Source: Diphasiastrum complanatum (taxonomy: Eukaryota > Streptophyta > Lycopodiopsida > Lycopodiales > Lycopodiaceae). From it: a stretch of DNA of 64,000 nt. Numbering within the stretch: the first letter of the stretch is position 1; every line of letters starts with the position of its first letter. Position numbers and translations under genes: made by a program. Under the pieces are notes generated by a model. It was given only the letters and a program-made list of their open reading frames with translations, ran no database searches and was not told where the DNA came from. The stretch is from positions 43,176,223 to 43,240,222 of the forward strand of contig CM055095.1 of the NCBI GenBank assembly GCA_029204225.1, read 5' to 3'. Shown one piece after another: positions 11,698 through 22,364 of this stretch.

Positions 11698-13105
11698 TCC
11701 AGAATTCAAGCGGCACATCAAGCGATTTTGCTCTAACATTCATCACTGCTATGCAGTTTCTTTTATTAGCTATAACAACTATATTGTTTTGAGTATTGGT
11801 ACGACAAGAATTTGGTGCTGCTTTTCTGCAATGTCAGTTCAAACGCTTTCTTATGACTGCATATTTTTCTCCTGTTCGCTAATGTCTGTGTTTTCACTTC
11901 CAGTATAGCTAGACAATGTTTGGACGCTGTGACTTTTCTAGATGAGATGTTCGTATATTTATTGAATTACGTATGTCAAGAATCACGTCAAAATATGGTT
12001 TTATCAATAAATGGTAGAGTCTAGACCTGAAATAGTTTGATACAGATCAGGATGTAGGCTACGTACGCTTCGTTCGTCGGAATATTTGCCATAAGATAGG
12101 ATGACGGGTAACGATCGACGCGCAGAATAAAGCTCGCTATCGATGAATGAACGACATAATATTATCATCGTCGTAATAGAGCGTGTGAGAAATGTTACTA
12201 CTCAGATTTTATTCATCGACCAATACACTAGTGACTGACGAAAGAACTGCTTCCGCTGGAAGAAATGCTGCAATTAATCTAGCTTTTTGGGAAATATACC
12301 TGGTATTGCATGACGTGAGTAAACATTCAGACAAGGCGATAAGCTCTTCTTTTGATAATTTGGCCATAATGGAAGAGTCAGCACCTAGCGTTAGAGACAA
12401 TATTTATGTGTTATTGCCTTTGAGAGACCAGTTTTAGCGGACGGCGCTCAAACAATTGTCATTCTTTCTATAGGAAAGTCATAATCCAGAAGCTCTGTCA
12501 AGTCTGCAAGGTCTGAACATGTATCTCACTTTTAATCTGTTTGGGGAGCATTTCCATCTTGACCCCAATGCTGTCTTATTGAAATTGTTATCTATGATAT
12601 CTTGCACGTTCCACTTTTATGGTCACTGAGACTATTTCAAGCACTTACTGGTCAAGTGACTGCTCTGTAACTAGTATCAGTGTCAGATTTCACTCTAGCT
12701 TTGTCCGACTGGTATCAGAGCCTTCGTAATGCTCCAGAAAAAAATAGGTTCCTAAATAGTTGCTTGGTTTTTAAGAAGAAATGAACAGAGTTTGGGAGGA
12801 ATTTAGAATCGAAAGCAACCGAAAAACTGGAATAGAATAAAGAAAACAAGAGCTTTTGCATCTATAAAATGGGGCATAGATCTAAAGAGCCTTTTCCATA
12901 AATTCGTTCTGGTGCTTGTACATTGTCAGTAACAAAAACGTGCTTATATCTAAAAGTTGATCTCAAACAAGGAATTTTTTAGAAAATAGCATTTTTAGGT
13001 TTGGCATGTAGCTCTGAGCTTTTAGTATTTCATAGAATCCTGCCCCCAAAAGACTTTATGGATTAGATAATTGGTTTTGTTGGCCCATGGTTAGGATACA
13101 ATGTC
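11698..13105 (+). repeat. 1.4-kb dispersed repeat, copy 1, with Copia-like primer site
   Basis: Matches 33384-34770 in direct orientation, by eye at roughly 85-90 percent, starting at AGAATTCAAGCGGCA. It contains TGGTATCAGAGCC at 12710-12722, the form of a plant Copia primer-binding site, so the part left of 12710 is probably an LTR and the part to the right a leader. The putative LTR does not end in a clean CA and its left border is not defined, so this is a tentative identification. No gag frame follows. The largest open stretch, 12192-12437, has no motif I recognise. Confidence 0.6.
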
Positions 13106-14223
13106 ATCATCTTGTCTTGCTCCCACAAGAGGAGATGATAATCCATTATATCCTTAACATGGGTCAACGTCAAACACCCATTATCTATAGACAATGTGTG
13201 TCATGGAAATCTTAAAAAAGAAAAAGGAAATAATTTTCAATCTTTTGTTGCACCATCCATGAGTGCTAAGTATTTTCAGGATTCCAAAATCCATGATAGC
13301 TTCGTATTTTGAAGGCTGAAAATTACACCCAGTCAAATTTGTACACAATAATGAGGTCCCACTTTTATGACCTAAGCGATGGTAATCTCCAAACTCAGTA
13401 TAAAACGACGATTCATGTAAGATTCGAGTAGACACACATTATGTGTTTGAGGAGCCTTGCCTTGGCACTAATAGTGCACATCTTACTGTCAGGCTACAAC
13501 AATCCATGAAGTGCACCTATGCCATGAATTTATCTTGCCTCAAAGTCTCATAAAAAGTTGTTTAACTCATTCTTTAAGTTAGTGGACGGGCCTAATGCAC
13601 TTTATGTCATAAAGTTTGAAGACTTTGATGGAATATTATCCTATCCACATTGAAACCAATGGGCTTTGTGTGGGCATATGCACTTCATGTCACAAAGTTC
13701 AAGGATTTTTATGGGCATAGTATCCTATATCTACTATGAAGCCCATGGCTTTTGTTGTGCTATAAACACTACATACACAATTGTCCATACATTTTTCATC
13801 TCAATATAACAAACTTCATAAGTAGTTGTAAGCAAGAAATATCAATGCAACCCATTAGAGTTGGTCAAAGAGAGCCAAGTCCTTATGCCTTTCAAAACAT
13901 CCAACAATAAATTGGCCTTCAACTAGATATAAGCACTTCAAAAAGATCTTTAGAATTTGTCAATGATGAAACACATGACAAGAAGTTTAATTTGATAAAA
14001 CAGAGATATCTCAAAAGTCATGTTAGATAAGACCGACTTTACTTTGAGAATCCATCTGGAACTTTAGTCTGTCGACGTTAAGAGAGATACCGTGCTGTGG
14101 AAATTCATTCTCTGATATCGAAACAAATCATTTCGAACTGAATAATTTGATATCGTGAAAGATATTAAGTATTAGAGCTTGCGCTATGATATAGTAATAA
14201 AATTAGGCCCTAAAGAATCAACA
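13106..14223. other. No gene; contains a two-copy tandem repeat of about 83 bp
   Basis: No coding sequence is recognised. At 13597-13762 a unit of about 83 bp beginning ATGCACTTTATGTCA is repeated once in tandem with moderate divergence. The right part (13950-14223) lies just inside a minus-strand LTR and is probably the leader of that degraded element. Confidence 0.5.
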
Positions 14224-14234
14224 CTCTGATACCA
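14224..14234 (-). other. Minus-strand Copia-type primer-binding site
   Basis: The minus strand reads TGGTATCAGAG immediately against TGTTGG on the plus strand, the start of an LTR. It faces the plus-strand site at 12710, so two different retroelement remnants lie head to head here. Confidence 0.65.
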
Positions 14235-15076
14235 TGTTGGAAAGAGCTATGAAAAGATAGGTCGAGTAAGATTCAAATAAAAAGAATTCGAACGACAAGA
14301 ATTAAAACTTATCGTGCGCAGCGGAATAAGCTCTCTGTCTCTTTCTCTGTGCATGTCCGCCTATCAATTTCGAACAAAACAATAGTGACAAAAATCATGT
14401 TCGATCTTATAGTAACTAACTTTGAAATCATTAGTACTACATTGATTACATAACCAAACATTAAGCATTGAATTATCAGACAAATAATTAGTCACGAAGA
14501 ACTACAGAGATGCATACATTCTTATACGAACCTGAACGCAAGAAGAAGATAGATTGATTTAGTATGAAAACGAAATAGATGTAAATGAGTACAACAAGTT
14601 GCAGATTGCAGCTGCGTACTCTAAGCTATCTCTGAGGGACTAAATATAAGTCTGAATTAAGCGCAACTACTGATGACCAGAAGCACAATAGCAATCTCTA
14701 ATCAACTCTAAAAAAATGAGCTAGAATGCTCAAGAGTGTCCAAGCTCGCAAGCTTGAGAGAGAGAATGCTGACTATTCAATACTTGATCATTTAAGAACG
14801 ATATGTGTTTATCTAAGATGATAACAACGTAAAAATATGAACAATTATTTATACTATGAAATAAGATTGTCAAATGTGTCATCCAGTTGGTTGTGATGTG
14901 CTGGCATCCATCCAATTAGGACTTCTCAGAAATTACTTGCTGATTAATGCAAGTCGGTGGCTTCGGTCGTAAACAGTCTGTCTGCAGATTTGAACATAAA
15001 TTGTAACTTTGTAGAAATTAACGTAAACTGTAATGCAAAAAATGTGAAGGTCTTCACCAATGTTATTTCCTTAACA
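14235..15076 (-). repeat. Probable LTR of a degraded Copia element
   Basis: The LTR starts TGTTGGAAAG next to the primer-binding site. The far border is placed at TTCCTTAACA (15076) because it gives TG...CA ends with a short inverted match, but this end is uncertain. GTGCGCAGCGGAATAA at about 14315 is a phrase often met in plant Copia LTRs. No partner LTR or pol sequence was found nearby, so it may be a solo or truncated LTR. Confidence 0.5.
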
Positions 15077-15272
15077 TTTGAGGCATCTGGCATTTTGCAA
15101 AAATGTCGAAGTGAGAGAAAATGCTGAAAGACAAAAATCCCGAAGTGCCGACATTGTGAGCTATTTCTGAGTAATTATGCAGACTGTGTAAAAACATGAA
15201 GGCTGCAGGTCTGGATAAGAATTGGACTAAGATTAGAAGGTCGATTAGTCGATTAGTAGGAGAATAGTCCGA

Positions 15273-15745
15273 CATCCCTTTGTCTTACCAATGCTCCTGC
15301 CACATTCAATCAAATGATGGAACAAATTTTTCGACCTTATCGACGATTTCTGGGAACATTCTTTGATGATATCCTAGTCTTCAATGCTAATGAAGAAGAA
15401 CACAAAAGACATCTTGATATCATTTTTAAAACTTTAATGGAAAATTCACTTCTTATTAAGGGAAAAAAAAGTGAATTCTTCCTAGAAGAGATACATTTCT
15501 TAGGACATATGATTTCGAAAGAAGGAATCCAAATGGACCCTTTCAAGATCAAAGCTCTAAAAGATTGGCCAAAACCTAGAAACATTCATGAAATTCAATC
15601 TTACTATATGAAATTTATTCGACATTTTGCTCATATAGCTTCACCTCTTCATGAACTCACTAAAAAGAGAGTGAAATTCCATTGGAACAAGAATGAACAA
15701 AATTCTCTGATTCCTTTAAGCACTCCCTTATCACAAGACCCGTCA
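15273..15745 (+). pseudogene. Ty3/gypsy reverse-transcriptase fragment
   Basis: This encodes an internal piece of a Gypsy polymerase. The order TNAPATFNQMMEQIF, then FFDDILVFN (the RT catalytic YxDD-type box, here FFDD), then EEIHFLGHMISKEGI and HWNKNEQ matches RT thumb and connection sequence. The upstream MPFG-like segment is joined by a 1-nt frameshift near 15286, and the downstream part shifts frame again near 15700 (LITRPVM). The fragment has no LTR or integrase. It stops where CACTA-2 begins, which suggests the transposon inserted into it. Confidence 0.85.
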
Positions 15746-16110
15746 TGACCACAATAACATATCGCGCACATTTCGACGTGGGAAATCTCATAATCTGTCA
15801 CAATCCGACACATTGAAATATGACGTCCCAGTAAAAATCCAAAAACCAGAGTTTGGCGGTTGAGAATATGGGCGGCAAACAATTTTTGAAAGGCACGTCG
15901 AAATCCGACATGTCGGATTATGACATTCAAACGTGGATATCACCTGGCATGGCTTTTCCAAAAAAAAATACGTGTGATCCGATGTGGACATCAGAATCCG
16001 ACGTCCACATCGGCAATCTGAACGCTTGTCCACGGCAACTGGTACCTGTCGTCCAGGCCTGAATGGGCACGGATGTCAGATTCCGATGTGTTTTGAAGTC
16101 TGTTTCATTT
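15745..16110. repeat. CACTA-2 left end and subterminal repeats
   Basis: Motifs such as ATCCGACATGTCGGATTATG (about 15903), AATCCGACGTCCACATCGG (about 15996) and GATGTCAGATTCCGATGTG (about 16073) occur in both orientations. They are the same family as the CACTA-1 subterminal motifs. Further copies lie near 18297-18380 and 18655, so the motif-bearing zone is split by the microsatellite block. Confidence 0.7.
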
Positions 16111-16573
16111 TTTGTATTCGCGCGATCCAGCGCCTTCTCTCTCACTCTGATTTTTTGCATGTTAAAACATCTCTGGAGCAATTGAGGGTGCTTGAAGATC
16201 AGTGTTTGAGGTTGGGGCTTGTTTGTTTAGCTTTTTGTTTGTTTGTTTGAGGTTGGTGTTTGCTTGTTTGTTTTGAGAAGAGATAGAGAGTGTGAAAGAT
16301 AGAAAGAGATAGAGAGTGTGTGTGTATTATATGTGTATGTGTTTTTAAATTTTGCATTGATTTAAAATGGTTTTGAATATTGTTAGTATGAATATGGTTT
16401 TGAATGGTCTTGTAATAAATTATTAGTATTATTTAGGATAGTTTGGTAATAATATATTATTAGATTTGTAATTTGTGAGAGAGAAAGAGAGAGAAGAGGT
16501 GGAGTGTAGATGTATGCTTGAAGATATTGAAAGATTTTGGAGTTTATGTTTTGTTCTTTTTTTGAAAGATAAA

Positions 16574-16578
<5 letters not shown>

Positions 16579-16617
<39 letters not shown>

Positions 16618-16990
16618 ATATAATAGATTGTGATAGTGTTTATAATAGATTGATTTTTTACAGTGTTTATAATACATTGTTAGAATTATTTAGGATAGTG
16701 TATGTGTGTGCTTGAGAGGATGTGTATGTGTTTTGAATTTTGCATTGACCTATAATTTAGGTTAATAGACAAATAGATATAGATAGTGTTGGGTAGTAAT
16801 AGATTGTTAAATTTATAATCTGTGTGTGAGAGAGAGAGGAAAAAAAAAAAGAAGAAGAAAAAAAATAGAAGATGTGTGTGTGTGTTCAACGTTTTGCATT
16901 GATTTAGAATTTAAGATTATAGATAAATACATAGTCTATGGTGGTAATAGATTGTTAGATTTATATTTATTTAGTACTAAGAATGATACA

Positions 16991-17064
<74 letters not shown>

Positions 17065-17439
17065 TGTGTGTGTGTGTTTTGTATTATGCATTAGTTTAGG
17101 GTTTTTAAGAGTGATAGATAAATAAATAGTGTTTGATAGAAAAGTATAAATATTGTTTATAAAAAATTGTTAGAATTATTTAAGATAGTGTATGTGTGTG
17201 TTTGAGAGGATGTGTATGTGTTTTGAATTTTGCATTGATCTATAATTTAGTTTATTCGACAAATAGATATAGATAGTGTTGGGTAGTAATAGATTGTTAA
17301 AATTATAATGTGTGAGAGAGAGAAAAAAAAAAAAAAAAAAAAGAGAAGATGTGTGTGTGTGTGTTTAACATTTTGCATTGATTTAGAATTTAAGATTATA
17401 GATTGTTAGATTTATATTTATTTAGGACTAAGAATGACA

Positions 17440-17502
<63 letters not shown>

Positions 17503-17556
17503 GGGAACATGTTTAGCAGTTTACATTGTTTTAAGATGAGAGAGAGAGAGAGAGAG

Positions 17557-17607
<51 letters not shown>

Positions 17608-17761
17608 TTTGATTAAGATTTAGAGTAGTAGGTGAATAGATTGTGTGTGTGTGTGTGTGTTTAAGTTTAACATTTTGCATTTTATTTAAAATTTAAGATG
17701 AGAGAGAGAGGGGTGGGAGGGAGGAAGTGTGTATGTGTTGTGTTTTGCATTTTGAATTTAA

Positions 17762-17808
<47 letters not shown>

Positions 17809-17905
17809 GTGTGTGTGTGTGTTTTGTATTATGCATTAGTTTAGGGTATTTAAGAGTGATAGATAAATAAATAGTGTTTGATAGAAAATTTATATTAGAT
17901 TTATA

Positions 17906-17983
<78 letters not shown>

Positions 17984-18010
17984 GTGTGTGTGTGTCTGTG
18001 TGTGAGTGTG
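16579..18010 (+). repeat. Compound (GA)n/(GT)n microsatellite block in tandem units
   Basis: GA tracts occur at about 16581-16615, 16993-17062, 17442-17497, 17768-17803 and 17941-17980. GT tracts occur at about 17561-17606, 17641-17660 and 17908-17940. The unique sequence between them also repeats: the phrase GGATGTGTATGTGTTTTGAA occurs at about 16719 and 17209, and ATTATGCATTAGTTTAGGG at about 17084 and 17825. The block is therefore a tandem array of units of about 0.48-0.75 kb, each carrying its own GA/GT tracts. Confidence 0.85.
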
Positions 18011-18897
18011 TGTTTTGATTAAGATTTAGAGTAGTAGATGACTAGATAGTGTTTGATGGTAATTGTATGTTTGAATTTACTTATAATAATGGTTCAAGTG
18101 TGTAATACAGTGTTATTTTTTAAATGATTCTGCATGTGACAAAAATATTCAAAAAAAAGAGAGCAAGCGTTTAAAAAGCGAGCAATTGCACGTTTGCATT
18201 TAAGCTTTGAGTGAGTTTCCGGTGAGTTTGTGTTGTTTCAATTTGTTTTATTATTGGAATACGTTATCTAACATAGTAAAAAATCCTACATGTAACATGT
18301 CGACATCTATGAAAAGGAAGTCTCCGACGTCTATCCAACGTCTGTCTGACACGTTTTAATGTCGGATTCTGACGTCCCAAATTAGGTAAAATAAAAAAAA
18401 ATTATTCTTGGAGTTGGATTCTTGGAAAAGCGATGTTCATGAATTGTTTTTGAAACAATATTTTTGAGTTGCATTCAACATTTGGATCAAACAACAACCT
18501 AAGCATGAGGTACTTTTCATTCTGAAATTACTTTTCATTCTATATTTTATTGCATTACTTCATGTCTATTATGAATGACAATACTTTATTGCATTGCTTT
18601 ATGCACATCATAAATTTCATTTAGATTTCTATATATGATATTGATTGTTGTTTTGAAATCCGACATTGCACATGGTTTTAAATTCTTAGTTGGTTATTAC
18701 GTCAATCCACATCTCAAAATTCGATATTGCAATTTTTAAAAAAACAACATTGCACATATAAAAGCAATGGCAATATAGCACGATCATTTGCAATAATAAT
18801 ATATTCATAATATCAATCAATGTATTACAAAATTGCTGCTTTAATGTCACATGAGTCTTTTTAGATCTAACATTAACTAAAATTTATAAACCTAATC

Positions 18898-19927
18898 TAC
18901 TCGTCGTCGTCGAAGCGAACAAACTACATTAATATTTAATACTTGATCGTATTAAATAAAATAAAATTGACGCTGGAATACAAACCACATCCATATGAAT
19001 ACAAAAACTAGTACTTACATTTGGAGGATGACCCTCGCTCTTTAGTTTGTTGACTAATGCGTCGTATGATTCCTTGAAGGCAAATTCGTATTCCTCCTTA
19101 GTTGGCAGACGTCCATAGTCCGCCAACTATCCATGCATTGAATTTAAGTTGAAATTAATTTAGGGCTACGTTGGAGTAGCTAGTCATAATGCATATTAAA
19201 AAATAAAAGCATATGAAATCAAAGATAAACTATAAGAGTAGTGTAAGTTCACTTACCATGCTTGCTGGCAATCCCGCCCTTCCGCTCGAGCCCAACCTAG
19301 GATTGCCTATCCCATGCATCCTAGCAACCGCATCATCTTTCTGGATCTTGTATTAATCTGGTATTCGTTCATCTGCTTTTACACGGTTCCAATCATTTCT
19401 TGAACACCAGGAGGGCTTGGATTGCCCGTCCCTATAAGCTCGTCGTGCCATATCACGATGATACCTAATCCATAAGCTCATATGCTTATGAATTTCCTTC
19501 TCCTCGAATTCCTCTTCTTGTCGAAATTCATCATGAAAGGTACCAATAATCTGTCGTTTATCGGCGGCAGGTTTTTCGGACCATTTACTAAACAATCTAT
19601 CACCAAAATGGTGTTGGCATAAAGAATAGAGCCGGACCAAAACCACCCTAAGCCGTTGGCTACCTGAATAAGATTTTGCTATCCGGAATCTATGAGTTTG
19701 TCAACACCTGCTCCCTTTTCTGTTGGGAATTATATTACCTTGAGGATCCACGTCATAATAAGGATTTGTGAATGACTCTTCGGTGGGGGCGGGAGCCGCG
19801 GCCGTTTGTGAGGGACCACCCTCATCTCGGCTAAGCATACTTTGTAGTTTTGCTTTTTGCTCAGGAGTTAATGATTCATATAAATTTTTACCATAGTCTC
19901 CCGAGCTTTCACCACTGACCCCGACAT
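18898..19927 (-). pseudogene. TNPA-like protein of CACTA-2
   Basis: Homologue of the CACTA-1 gene at 1155-2224. Exon 1 starts MSGS at 19927, changes frame within a few codons, then reads YESLTPEQKAKLQSML. Exon 2 (about 19646-19360) reads LCQHHFGDRLFSKW, FRQEEEFEEKEIHKHMSLWI and GQSKPSWCSRNDW, aligning residue by residue with CACTA-1. Exon 3 (about 19121-19017) follows a TAG acceptor and reads ADYGRLPTKEEYEFAF, ending at a clean GTAAGT donor. The last exon ends in DDDE then a stop at 18898. The early frameshift and a stop after exon 2 make it non-functional as read. Confidence 0.65.
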
Positions 19928-20212
19928 GATTACTACATTCATAAACATACAATACATTACAATAGACCCTAATATATTGAAATGAAGTAGAAAAGAAAAT
20001 CAACTACAGAACTTGAATGCATATTGGAGTGGGACTTTCATACTTGTGATAACAAAACAAGAGAGATATGCATTTAGAGCCTACACCAAGTTGCAAAAGA
20101 ATCATATAAGCGACAACGTATAAGAATAGTACTATCTAAAAATTAGAACATTTGAATCATACAATAATTTTATGTTATTTGTGTTTTGTACTTGTGCATA
20201 TATGCATCACAA

Positions 20213-20269
20213 CGAGATGAATTACATTCAAATCAGTCTAGCGATGATGACACTACTCAAGTTAACAAG
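20213..20269 (+). pseudogene. First exon of CACTA-2 TNP2, orphaned
   Basis: A short exon reading ELHSNQSSDDDTTQVNK ends exactly at AAG/GTAAGT (donor at 20270). It matches the Ser/Asp-rich TNP2 start of CACTA-1 (SSDGESSDEGINVNK at 2866) in composition, position and divergent orientation. The rest of the gene is absent because the element is truncated just downstream. Confidence 0.5.
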
Positions 20270-20289
20270 GTAAGTAAATTTGAATAATT

Positions 20290-21239
20290 AGGGAGGCAGA
20301 AATGGATTAATAGGATTTAGAGGCTAGGGGACCAACTGGAGTTCCTACACATGTACATTTCTTCATTTCAATAAAGCAGATTGGTTCTCTTGTGAAATGG
20401 ATTTATGAATGTCCTTGCTCTCTATCACTTTTCCTCCATCTCTCATGCTTTATTTGTGTTTTGCTACTTGTTGGATTTGATTGTTATTAGCATTGCATGT
20501 TATTATACTTTTTATGAGGGAGAAAGGGAGAGAGAGAAAGAGTAAGCTATCTTGTTGTAGATCTATGCGTGACAATTAACTTCATCTCTTTGATGCTAGA
20601 TTGATGAAATCTTGGATTGAGGTTAGGCAAGGAAAGAAACCCACTACATAGATTTCGTCGTATTTGCAGTTTGCACACGTCCCGATTCGGTCTTTTTGGT
20701 ACTGCTTTAGTGTTGTTACACCAATTGGTAGTATTACTCCAGTAGTCAGGTACTAATTTTACAAATTTTGTACTATTTTGGTATTATTTTTGTGTTGTAA
20801 AACTCTTGAATACAAAATATTAGTACTACGATAACTTATCGTGTACCAATTTTGATCCTGTTGACTACCTAATTAGGTTCTTTTATAGTAAGTGTCTCAT
20901 TTTTATTCTAAAATCTACCAAATAGGTACTATTTAGACTTCTTGTGACAATGTTTTATGCGTAAAACTATTAAATTAGGTACTTTTTTTTTTATATTTAA
21001 TTGTGTTCGCAGCTCACATACAATCCTTTGTGGTCTTTTTGGTACTATTTTAGTGGTGCTTACCAATTGGTGGAATCTAAGCTTTAGTTACTACCAATAT
21101 TACAAGATTTGTAATATTTTTGTAATGTTTGTGTGTTTCTGCAACTTTTGAGTACCAACTATTTGAACATATCGTGTAACAATTTTGATCCTCAGACTAC
21201 CAATTAAGGTTCTTTATCTTTTTGCATGTGTAGTACTTT
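20290..21239 (+). repeat. GGTACTA-rich repeat, copy 1
   Basis: No gene is recognised. About 20730-21239 is rich in GGTACTA/TAGTACC phrases and matches about 26480-27000 in direct orientation (for example ATCTACCAAATAGGTACTAT at about 20917 and 26656). Copia-2 begins immediately at its right end, so the retrotransposon inserted between the repeat copies. The family is unknown. Confidence 0.65.
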
Positions 21240-21902
21240 TGCTAAATTTCACACGTGTGGACTGTCCACTACATGTACTTGTGATCTCCTAAGGTGTGTA
21301 GATGCACCAAGATCAAGACTAGATTGAGATTCAAGATCAATCTTGAATCCTATGGCAAAAACACACTACTACATGCATTCAATCACTTCCAACTCTCACT
21401 CACACGTGTGGGAAGTATTCAAAAAATAATCTAAGTAAAAACAAGCTGCTCTCCTCGGGTAGAGAGAGAAAATGCATCAAGAGCTCTCAGGTAGAGAGAA
21501 AAAGCTAGAAATCCAATAACTCACAAAATCCATGAAATCACTAAATCAATTTTCTATTGGACCTCACAAGATTCCACCTCTAAATCCTATTGGACCTCTT
21601 AAGCTTCATCAAAAAAAAGCATGACACTTGTCTACACTCTAATTGGCACAAGTTTGGCTCTATTTTGGCTCAATAGTGGCATTACAAGTGGAAATGGATA
21701 ATTTGCCATCTATGCCAAATTTGACCCTATCAACATCCTACACCTAAATGCTTGACTATGAGATTCTATGAGACCCCTATATCAAACATTTTAATTTACT
21801 CTACAATTCTCCACACGTGGGAACATCCTCCACACACGTGAGATTCACTTACAAACTTCTATCATAAAAAATACCAAGCTAGAATTTTGCCAATTTCTCA
21901 CA
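21240..21902 (-). repeat. 3' LTR of Copia-2
   Basis: This 663-bp LTR starts TGCTAAATTTC where the partner has TGTTGAATTTC and ends TTTCTCACA. It contains CACACGTGTG at 21250-21259 and 21401-21410. Divergence from the 5' LTR is slight, so the insertion is not ancient. Confidence 0.9.
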
Positions 21903-21918
21903 CTCCTCCTCAAAAAAA
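21903..21918 (-). other. Polypurine tract of Copia-2
   Basis: The minus strand reads TTTTTTTGAGGAGGAG immediately before the LTR start TGTGAGAAATTGG. This is the plus-strand priming site. The same TTTGAGGAGGAG precedes the 3' LTR of Copia-3. Confidence 0.75.
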
Positions 21919-22364
21919 TAGCTTGGAAAGGTACTAGATCACTTGAGAAGTTTGTAGATCTTTTTGAGTGGATCCTTTGGTATGCATAAGAAGTGAAGAT
22001 CAGCCAAGGGATCCATCATAGCAGCACCCTCACCATATCCATGATAAGATCTCTTTGGTAGAGATCTCTTGCCAATGCCTTTGAAGAGTGCTCCACCAAT
22101 ATGCCACTATTATCATGGGCTTCCTCCATGCTTGATGATGATCTTTGCCTTGAAAGTTCCACTTGCATGATGGATGCACCATAAATAGAGAAATCTGAGG
22201 CTTCCAAGCCTCATAAGGATCATGGAGATCAAGATCATAAGATGTGAAACAATGATGATTATCAAGATTATGCTTTCTAGCTTGACTAGTCCACATACAA
22301 TGAACTATATCCATGATGGATCTAATCTTGATATCAAAGACTATCTTGATCTTTTTTAGGCTAG

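Larger units (their letters stand above)
15745..20285. mobile_element. CACTA-2, truncated CACTA transposon
   Basis: The left end (ACCACAATAACATATCGCGCACATTTCGACG at 15750-15780 in several blocks) aligns with the reverse complement of the CACTA-1 right end with decay. It is followed by TCGGATT-type subterminal repeats. A TNPA-like gene lies on the minus strand (18898-19927), and a TNP2 first exon on the plus strand ends at a GTAAGT donor (20270). Everything after about 20285 is unrelated repeat, so most of TNP2 is missing. Gene order and orientation match CACTA-1. Confidence 0.7.

Noticed and set aside
12192-12437. 81-residue frame in the 1.4-kb repeat as a gag start
   Set aside because: It lies upstream of the primer-site word and is not maintained in the copy at 33384-34770, which has indels there.
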